Assembly: GCA_002315255.1 (NCBI GenBank)
Contig: DCGM01000101.1
Coordinates: forward strand, 1 to 10,938
Direction: 5' to 3'
Length of the DNA stretch: 10,938 bases
Source: Lachnospiraceae bacterium UBA1778
GTDB lineage: Bacteria > Bacillota > Clostridia > Lachnospirales > Lachnospiraceae
Shown in pieces: positions 6,156 to 10,938 of this stretch. Within the stretch, counting starts at the first letter, position 1, and each line of letters opens with the position of its first letter. The notes under the pieces were generated by a model. The model did no database searches. It worked only from the letters and a program-made list of their open reading frames with translations, and had not been told where the DNA came from. Position numbers and translations under genes: made by a program.

Positions 6156-7895
6156 ATGAAAGTTTACTGCAATCCTTTGAATCTTCCCTATAAGTATCAG
6201 CATTACGGACCGGCTGCACATCGCGAGGCGGCGGACCCGACGCTGGTTCTCTTTAAAGGGAAATATTATCTGTTTATTTCGATGTCCGCCGGCTTTTGTG
6301 TGTCGGAGGACTTAGTAAACTGGACTTTTCACGAGAACCGGAAGCTCGATATTTACCGGTATGCGCCCGATGTGCGGGTCATTGACGGAAAGCTCGTGTT
6401 TTCCGCGTCTGTAAAGGGGCAGAACGGACGGCTCCTTCGGACGGACGACCCGGAGAGCGACATTTGGGAGGAGATTCAGGAGCCCTTCGATTTCTGGGAT
6501 CCGGACATCTTCCAGGATGATGACGGCCGTGTCTATTTCTACTTCGGCTGCGGCTGCAATGAGCCGATCAGATGTGTCGAACTGGACCGGAAAACGCTTC
6601 AGCCGCTGTATGCGCCGAAGCCGGTGATCAGACCGCATTACCATACGCAAGGTTATGAGCGGATGGACATCTTATGCGAGGAGCGCCCGCCGTTCCATAA
6701 CCTTCATGAGAATCTCCGCGCCTTATTTACAACATTTACGAAGCATCCGTCCTTTGCGCCCTGGATTGAAGGCGCATTTATGACGAAGATCAACGGAAAA
6801 TATTATCTTCAGTATGCCTGCCCGGGCACGTCGCTCGCGACCTACTGCGACGGCGTCTATGTGTCAGACCGCCCGGACGGACCGTTTACCGTGCAGAAGC
6901 ATAATCCGTTCTCGTTAAAGGCGGGCGGGTTCATGGGCGCCGCAGGCCACGGAAGCACGATTTTTGACAAGGACGGAAATCTTTGGCATGTCGCGACGAT
7001 GCGCATCTCCGCAAATAAAAACTTCGAGCGCCGGATCGGCCTTTTCCCGGCCGGAACAGACGCAGACGGAATCCTTTTCTGTAACCAGAATTACGGCGAC
7101 TGGCCTGTCCGGATTCCGGACGGAAAATTCGACCCGATGGCGTTAAAGCCGGAGTGGATGCTTCTCTCGTATAAAAAGCAGGCGACAGCGTCCTCCTCGA
7201 CTGCCGGCCACGGCCCGGAGCAGGCGCTCAATGAATACGTAAAGACCTCGTGGTGCGCGGAAACCGAGCAGTCCGAGTACACTCTCGACTTAGGACGCGT
7301 CTGTCGGGCGCGTGCGGTGGAACTCTGCTTCGCAGATGTCGATGTGCCGCTTTTGGAAGACCGCGATGTCTATCCGAACAAGGAGTCGAAACGGTATATT
7401 GATTCGCAGCCGATGTTCACGCGCTGGCTTTTAGAGGGCAGCACGGACGGCGAGAGCTGGTTTACGGTCGAAGATAAGCGGGAAACGGACACGGATCTCC
7501 CGGACGACTCGTTATTCTTCGAAAAAGAGGCCTTAGAGGCGCGATACCTCCGTTTACGTGTGACAGAGCTTCCGTATCATAAAAAGTGCGCCATCAGCGG
7601 TTTCCGCGTGTTTGGCGAGCCTTACGGCGAGGCGCCGGAGGCGCCGGCTGGCGTGAAGGCGAAACGGAAATCGAACGGGATGACCGCCATCATTTCCTGG
7701 GAGAAGGCGGAACGCGCGATCGGCTACAATGTGCGCTTCGGCATTGCCCCGGACAAGCTTTACTCCTCGTGGCAGGTTTACGAGGATACCGAGGTGCTGA
7801 TCCCGACGCTCATGAAGAAACAGAAAGACTATTATTTCGCGGTCGATTCGTTCGGCGAGGGCGGAATCACGGAAGGCGAAGTCCGTAAGCTGTAA
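6156..7895 (+). CDS. GH43-type glycoside hydrolase with discoidin-like and Fn3-like domains
   Basis: A 579-residue protein with an AGGAGG site 9 bases before ATG. Residues 15-335 form a five-bladed propeller of the GH43 clan, with the expected acidic trio: D27 (base, in AADPTLV), D115 or D117 (pKa modulator, in FWDPDIFQDDDG) and E205 (acid, in WIEGAF), plus H265 in GHGS at the usual central-histidine position. Repeated GKYYL/GRVYFYF blade strands support this. Residues about 338-488 resemble an F5/8 type C (discoidin, CBM32-like) domain, ending YLRLRVTEL...GFRVFG. Residues 494-579 resemble fibronectin type III (ISWEKAERAIGYNVRFG). GH43 enzymes mostly release arabinose, xylose or galactose from plant glycans. 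There is no signal peptide, so it should act in the cytoplasm on imported oligosaccharides, which is unusual for an enzyme with binding modules. Exact substrate unknown. Confidence 0.85.
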   Translation: MKVYCNPLNLPYKYQHYGPAAHREAADPTLVLFKGKYYLFISMSAGFCVSEDLVNWTFHENRKLDIYRYAPDVRVIDGKLVFSASVKGQNGRLLRTDDPESDIWEEIQEPFDFWDPDIFQDDDGRVYFYFGCGCNEPIRCVELDRKTLQPLYAPKPVIRPHYHTQGYERMDILCEERPPFHNLHENLRALFTTFTKHPSFAPWIEGAFMTKINGKYYLQYACPGTSLATYCDGVYVSDRPDGPFTVQKHNPFSLKAGGFMGAAGHGSTIFDKDGNLWHVATMRISANKNFERRIGLFPAGTDADGILFCNQNYGDWPVRIPDGKFDPMALKPEWMLLSYKKQATASSSTAGHGPEQALNEYVKTSWCAETEQSEYTLDLGRVCRARAVELCFADVDVPLLEDRDVYPNKESKRYIDSQPMFTRWLLEGSTDGESWFTVEDKRETDTDLPDDSLFFEKEALEARYLRLRVTELPYHKKCAISGFRVFGEPYGEAPEAPAGVKAKRKSNGMTAIISWEKAERAIGYNVRFGIAPDKLYSSWQVYEDTEVLIPTLMKKQKDYYFAVDSFGEGGITEGEVRKL

Positions 7896-8084
7896 GCGGG
7901 CGATAAGCATGAAGCGGGGCGAAGCAGGACAGCTGTCAGACGATGGCAAAGCAGAGGTTCTTTTGAACTGTGGGATATAGAAAAAACGTTTTAACATCTA
8001 TGGAGTGGCAGAAAAAGGCTTCTGCTGAATAAAAAAACAGAAGTTTGATCTTAAAATCTTAAAAGAAGAGGAAAGGAAAAGGGT

Positions 8085-9245
8085 ATGGGAGAACAGAATG
8101 AAAACTTAACCGATCCGATCGGGAATCCGGCAGAAATCACGGCAGAGCAGCCTGTGGAAACTCCGGCAGAAATCGCGGCAGAACAGCCTGTGGAAGCTCC
8201 GGCAGAAATCGCGGCAGAGCAGGAGACGGCCGTGCTTGATCCGCTGGAAATCAAGCGCCAGGAGCGGATCCGTAAGAAAAAAATCCGTGCGGACGTGAAT
8301 GGCACGATGGCCGGCTTCCTCGCATATTACGGAATCTTTAACGCGTTAGCGGCAGGAATAATGATGATCATCTATCTGCCCTCGCTGATTTCAACTGTGA
8401 TGGAATTCGGTGCTGGCGCAGAATATATGGAGCAGGTGATGAAGATGACGACGGACGGGCTTCCGTATCTCATCACGGTGCCGATCGCATTGGCGGTGTT
8501 CGCGCTTCTCGTACGGCGGAAAGTTACCGTGAAAGAAGTGTTCGCCGGCAATGAAAAGATGACGGTGAAGGATTTCTTTAAAATCTTTGCGGTCTTTATG
8601 GCGCTTCAGTTCCCCATCTCTGTGATCGACCTCGGCTTTCAGGGGCTGGCAGGACTGTTCGGTTCTTCCGGCAGCGGCTTCAGCGAACTGATGGGCAGCC
8701 TGACTAATACCGACAATGTGGCGATGATCATCTACGTCAGTTTCCTGGGACCGATCGTCGAGGAACTCGTTTTCCGCGGTCTGATGCAGACGCCGCTCCG
8801 GAAATACGGCCGCATGACTGCTATCCTGATGTCCGCCATCATCTTCGGCGGAATGCACATGAACCTGCTCCAGACGGTCTTCGCTATCGGCGCCGGCCTG
8901 GTGTTTGGCTATGTGCGTGAAAAGTATTCAATTACCTGGGCGATTATCCTCCATGTGGTGAACAATGGAATCTTCGGCATGCTTCTGAGCTTCCTTCTGA
9001 ACCAGATTCCGGACATCGCATTTGCAAATGCGGTCAACTGGGCATGGCAGGGACTTTTCTTTGCGGCCGGCGTTGCAGTTGTCGTTCTCGACCGTGCGAA
9101 GTTTAAGGAACTTTTCGCAGAACTGAAAGCAGAACGCGGAAAAGACGGCAAGACCGCCCGCTCCGCAGGCCTGTATGTGGCGACCGCGATTGCCTTTATG
9201 GCTATCGCCACTATATTCGGTATAGCACTTTACTTCCTTGTCTGA
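8085..9245 (+). CDS. CPBP family intramembrane metalloprotease
   Basis: A 386-residue membrane protein. The three CPBP (Abi/Rce1-like) motifs are present: EELVFR (E226, E227, R231), FGGMH (F254, H258) and HVVNN (H290, N294). They form the intramembrane metal-dependent protease site. About eight spans lie between residues 75 and 386. The first 50 residues are a disordered, acidic Glu/Pro/Ala tail with a 12-residue repeat (PAEIAAEQPVEA), followed by a very basic stretch (KRQERIRKKKIR, 57-68) that should hold the N-terminus inside. The start at 8085 follows AAGGAAAAGGGT. It lies 189 bases after the glycosidase with no clear terminator between; 8008-8043 holds two small overlapping hairpins. Bacterial CPBP proteins serve in peptide maturation, bacteriocin self-immunity or cell-wall/regulatory roles. 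No bacteriocin gene is visible nearby, so the role is open. Confidence 0.88.
   Translation: MGEQNENLTDPIGNPAEITAEQPVETPAEIAAEQPVEAPAEIAAEQETAVLDPLEIKRQERIRKKKIRADVNGTMAGFLAYYGIFNALAAGIMMIIYLPSLISTVMEFGAGAEYMEQVMKMTTDGLPYLITVPIALAVFALLVRRKVTVKEVFAGNEKMTVKDFFKIFAVFMALQFPISVIDLGFQGLAGLFGSSGSGFSELMGSLTNTDNVAMIIYVSFLGPIVEELVFRGLMQTPLRKYGRMTAILMSAIIFGGMHMNLLQTVFAIGAGLVFGYVREKYSITWAIILHVVNNGIFGMLLSFLLNQIPDIAFANAVNWAWQGLFFAAGVAVVVLDRAKFKELFAELKAERGKDGKTARSAGLYVATAIAFMAIATIFGIALYFLV
8127..8225 (+). repeat. 36-bp in-frame tandem repeat coding the CPBP N-terminal tail
   Basis: Two full units (8127-8162, 8163-8198) and about two thirds of a third (from 8199) each start CCGGCAGAAATC and encode PAEI-AEQPVE. 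The units differ by only a few bases, so the expansion looks recent and copy number may vary between strains without changing the frame. Confidence 0.85.
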
Positions 9246-9282
9246 TGGAAAGGAACTATTCATGCTCAGCTTTAAGAGTCTT

Positions 9283-9320
9283 TATCCGATGAGCCTAAAG
9301 GCCGACTGAGCGAGGCTTCC
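9283..9320 (+). repeat. Extra direct copy of a 38-bp segment of the palindrome arm
   Basis: This 38-bp stretch begins TATCCGATGAGCCTAAAGG and matches 9387-9424 with four mismatches. A third, inverted copy lies in the right arm (about 9583-9617). It lies outside the main inverted repeat, 37 bases after the CPBP stop, and could pair with the right arm in competition with 9387-9424. Confidence 0.8.
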
Positions 9321-9338
9321 TGCAGTAAGATACAGTTA

Positions 9339-9665
9339 GCTTCCGGCCGCGGTTTTCTGCACACTTCCTCCGGCGGCTAAACATTGTATCCGATGATCCT
9401 AAAGGCCGATTTAGCGAGGTTTCCGTCACAAGTTCACAGTCTAAGCTAAGGCAGTTTTTTATGCCCCAGATAAATAAAGAAGGCGTATAGGTCACGGACT
9501 CATTCATGAGTCCAGAGAACTATACGCCTGATTTGTTTATCATTTGGGGCATAACTGCCTAAAGCTGACTGTGAACTTGTAGGAAACTCGCGTCTAGGCC
9601 GTAGGATCATCGGATACAATGTTTAGCCGCCGGTCGAAACCGCTAAAGAAACCGCGGCTGGAAGC
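9339..9665. repeat. 327-bp long inverted repeat (fold-back element or giant hairpin)
   Basis: Left arm 9339-9490 and right arm 9520-9665 are complementary over almost their full length. The best block is 32 bases without mismatch (9370-9401 with 9602-9633). Others are GCTTCC and GCCGCGG at the outer ends, ACAAGTTCACAGTC (9428-9441 with 9567-9580), TATGCCCC (9460-9467 with 9545-9552) and AGGCGTATAG at the centre (9481-9490 with 9520-9529). The 29-base centre carries its own 8-bp hairpin, GGACTCAT/ATGAGTCC (9496-9513). The arms differ by small indels and mismatched patches. It lies between the 3' ends of convergent genes, 6 bases from the regulator's stop. It codes for nothing convincing. It may be a MITE-like element, a bidirectional terminator or a structured RNA. 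Confidence 0.9.
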
Positions 9666-9671
9666 GGAAAA

Positions 9672-10154
9672 TCAGCCTTCGGAATCGGCCTCGTAGCGTT
9701 TGCTCTCGAGCCAGAGGCGAAGGCGGGTAGTGGCATTGGAAATCTGCTGCAGGTCGTTTAAGAGCTTGTCGAAATCCTTCTGCTCGTCCTCAGAGACGAT
9801 TCCGTCCACCGTGATCTCGATCAAACGGTTCCGTTCACTGTCCAGGACAGAGAGCGAATTCAAAACCTCCAGCGTGATCTGGTGAAGGTTCGTGATTTCG
9901 ATCTCCGGCACGTATTTGCGGCCGATCGGGCACTCATTCGAGCAGAAATAGTTACAGAGCGTCGCGTTCTTATAGCACTCCGCCATCGTCAGAATCTCCT
10001 CCGGATGCGGCAGGACCTTTTCGCTTTCGATCTTTTCAATGCGGTCGTCCGAAATATAGACCATTTCCTCGCTGGCGGCTTCGCGGGTTAAACCTGCGCT
10101 TTCACGGCTCAGCTGATAGATGTTTTTGTTTTCTTTAATAGACTTTCTTCCCAT
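9672..10154 (-). CDS. XRE family helix-turn-helix regulator with a cysteine motif
   Basis: A 160-residue protein, GGAGG 7 bases before ATG. Residues 8-62 form an XRE-type DNA-binding domain (IYQLSRESAGLTREAASEEM, then ISDDRIEKIESEKVLPHPEEILTMAEC, split over the helices). Next comes LCNYFCSNECPIG with C67, C71 and C75 (C-x3-C-x3-C) and C60 nearby. Residues 85-155 are a helical segment with ITVDGIVSEDEQKDFDKLLNDL, probably for dimerisation. I recall similar XRE proteins with this Cys-Pro-Ile-Gly motif as common in Clostridia; function and ligand are unknown to me. The cysteines could bind a metal or cluster or act as a redox switch. It is transcribed away from the UPF0371 gene and may regulate itself and that gene. 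Its 3' end abuts the long inverted repeat. Confidence 0.82.
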   Translation of the reverse strand: MGRKSIKENKNIYQLSRESAGLTREAASEEMVYISDDRIEKIESEKVLPHPEEILTMAECYKNATLCNYFCSNECPIGRKYVPEIEITNLHQITLEVLNSLSVLDSERNRLIEITVDGIVSEDEQKDFDKLLNDLQQISNATTRLRLWLESKRYEADSEG

Positions 10155-10198
10155 AACTTTTCCTCCACAGGGCGTAAATGCATATAAAAGCCCAGACC

Positions 10199-10228
10199 AT
10201 TATAACTTAATCTGCACTTTTTTGTAAA
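10199..10228 (-). promoter_or_regulatory. Promoter of the XRE regulator
   Basis: Reading leftward, TTTACA (forward 10223-10228, 5 of 6), an 18-base spacer and a perfect TATAAT (forward 10199-10204) precede a leader of about 38 bases that holds the GGAGG site. This is the best sigma-A match in the window. Confidence 0.7.
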
Positions 10229-10295
10229 GGAAGAAAATGGCGGAATAGAAGCCGATAATTTCAGGAGAAAGACGCAATAACACTTAATAATACAA

Positions 10296-10328
10296 AATAA
10301 CCGAAAAATAACCGAAAAACAGACGAAA
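10296..10328 (+). repeat. Three phased 11-bp repeats upstream of the UPF0371 promoter
   Basis: AATAACCGAAA occurs at 10296-10306 and 10307-10317 with no mismatch, and AACAGACGAAA follows at 10318-10328. The 11-base period places each unit on the same face of the helix, ending 6 bases before the likely -35. The A-tracts would also bend the DNA. It could be an activator or repressor site, possibly for the adjacent XRE protein. Confidence 0.6.
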
Positions 10329-10334
10329 AATACT

Positions 10335-10363
10335 TTCCCAAAATCCGTCTTTTATGGTATGAT
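10335..10363 (+). promoter_or_regulatory. Extended -10 promoter of the UPF0371 gene
   Basis: TGGTATGAT (10355-10363) is an extended -10 element (TG-n-TATGAT). The -35 position 17 bases upstream is poor (TTCCCA, 10335-10340), which extended -10 promoters tolerate. The leader is about 63 bases. Confidence 0.55.
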
Positions 10364-10432
10364 ATTTTAGTTTTGAAATGGTCTTCCTTATCGGCACTTA
10401 TTCTCGGAAGTTCACCTCGGAAAGGACATGTG

Positions 10433-10938
10433 ATGGGAAAAACAGGTTTTGATAATGAACAATACATCCGCATGCAGTCTGAACGGATCAAAGAGCGTAT
10501 CAGCCATTTCGGCGGCAAGCTTTATCTCGAGTTTGGCGGAAAGCTCTTCGACGATCTCCACGCCTCCCGCGTGCTTCCGGGCTTCCAGCCGGACAGCAAG
10601 CTGAAAATGCTTCTCGAACTGAAGGATCAGGCAGAAGTCGTGATCGCCGTTTCGGCGGATGCATTGGAGACCTCGAAACGCCGCGGTGACAATGGTATCA
10701 CCTATGACATGGAAGTTCTCCGGCTCATTGACATGTTCCGCTCGGTCGGCCTTTTTGTCGGCTCCGTCGTCATCACCCGGAATAAAACCGCTTTTTCGCA
10801 GGCGGCTGAAAATCTGCAGCGCGTTTTAAAGGCGCATGACATCCCGGTTTTCAAGCATTATTATATCAACGGTTATCCGCAGAATGTCGAGCTGATCGTT
10901 TCGGACGAAGGCTTCGGAAAGAACGATTATATCGAGAC
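10433..10938 (+). CDS. UPF0371 / DUF1846 family protein, N-terminal part (3' end outside window)
   Basis: The frame opens at ATG 10433 (AAAGGA 6 bases before; an ATG at 10428 meets a stop at once) and runs off the window after 168 codons. The sequence is strongly that of UPF0371 (DUF1846): GFDNEQYIRMQSERIKERI, FGGKLYLEFGGKLFDDLHAS, RVLPGFQPDSKLKML, then ITYDMEVLRLIDMFR, SVVITRNK, YYINGYPQNVELIVSDEGFG and KNDYIE. Members are about 500 residues, so roughly a third is present. It is cytosolic, with no signal or span. The family is widespread in Firmicutes and Actinobacteria and structures exist, but its biochemical role is not established to my knowledge. Its promoter region has phased 11-bp repeats and diverges from the XRE regulator. 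Confidence 0.92.
   Translation, partial: MGKTGFDNEQYIRMQSERIKERISHFGGKLYLEFGGKLFDDLHASRVLPGFQPDSKLKMLLELKDQAEVVIAVSADALETSKRRGDNGITYDMEVLRLIDMFRSVGLFVGSVVITRNKTAFSQAAENLQRVLKAHDIPVFKHYYINGYPQNVELIVSDEGFGKNDYIE

Noticed and set aside
7928..7937. Perfect 10-bp palindrome GACAGCTGTC after the glycosidase
   Set aside because: A single short palindrome with no promoter found around it; too little to call an operator.
8008..8043. Two overlapping 6-bp hairpins (GCAGAA/TTCTGC and CTTCTG/CAGAAG) before CPBP
   Set aside because: Short stems in an A-rich leader with no U-run and no link to the ribosome binding site; likely chance.
8391..8858. 155-codon - strand frame within the CPBP gene
   Set aside because: His-rich shadow opposite the membrane spans and the catalytic motif of the CPBP protease.
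9262..9309. 15-codon frame (MLSFKSLYPMSLKAD) with AAAGGA 8 bases upstream, just after CPBP
   Set aside because: A ribosome-site-like word before a very short frame is easily found by chance, and most of it lies in the 38-bp repeat.
9295..9507. 70-codon - strand frame within the left palindrome arm
   Set aside because: Its sequence is dictated by the inverted repeat, it starts at the central hairpin, and it has no recognisable domain.
9339..9665. Integron attC site or origin of transfer
   Set aside because: The arms are far longer than in attC, no R'/R'' core GTTRRRY pair at the ends was seen, and there is no integrase or relaxase gene nearby.

Overview
The window looks like chromosomal DNA of an anaerobic Gram-positive Clostridia-type bacterium (Lachnospiraceae or a relative). 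The basis is the mix of families (a DUF4368-tailed serine recombinase, a GPH symporter, GH43, CPBP protease, a Cys-rich XRE regulator, UPF0371/DUF1846), the strong AGGAGG-type ribosome binding sites and the moderately GC-rich codon use. No rRNA, tRNA, CRISPR array or complete insertion sequence was found.

Layout. Bases 1-441 are the 3' end of a large serine recombinase, probably the right-hand edge of an integrative element. A tight hairpin and an AT-rich stretch with paired direct repeats follow. Bases 569-2309 are a leftward unit: a membrane-anchored M20 metallopeptidase, then a small DUF6440 protein. A 336-bp divergent control region (2310-2645) separates it from a rightward unit: a GPH (MelB-type) symporter whose stop codon overlaps the start of a second membrane-anchored M20 metallopeptidase, closed by a terminator at 5534-5585. 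The interval 5486-6155 holds one likely 40-residue single-span membrane protein, a long branched terminator hairpin and a promoter. A cytoplasmic GH43-type glycosidase with discoidin-like and Fn3-like domains follows (6156-7895), then a CPBP-family membrane protease with a Glu/Pro/Ala repeat tail (8085-9245). Between this gene and the convergent XRE regulator (9672-10154) lies a 327-bp long inverted repeat that accounts for nearly the whole gap. The regulator and the truncated UPF0371 gene (10433-end) diverge from a 278-bp region with two recognisable promoters and three helically phased 11-bp repeats.

How the genes may work together. Two paralogous M20 hydrolases flank a symporter. Both appear to have their catalytic domains facing the cytoplasm (positive-inside rule). 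The symporter keeps the cation-site residues of MelB but not its two sugar-binding aspartates. This fits a module that imports a small conjugate (a peptide, N-acyl amino acid or similar) and hydrolyses it at the inner membrane face; the substrate is unknown. The glycosidase lacks a signal peptide and would act on imported oligosaccharides. The most unusual DNA feature is the long inverted repeat at 9339-9665 with an extra partial copy of its arm at 9283-9320, which looks like a fold-back (MITE-like) element or a very long hairpin between convergent genes.
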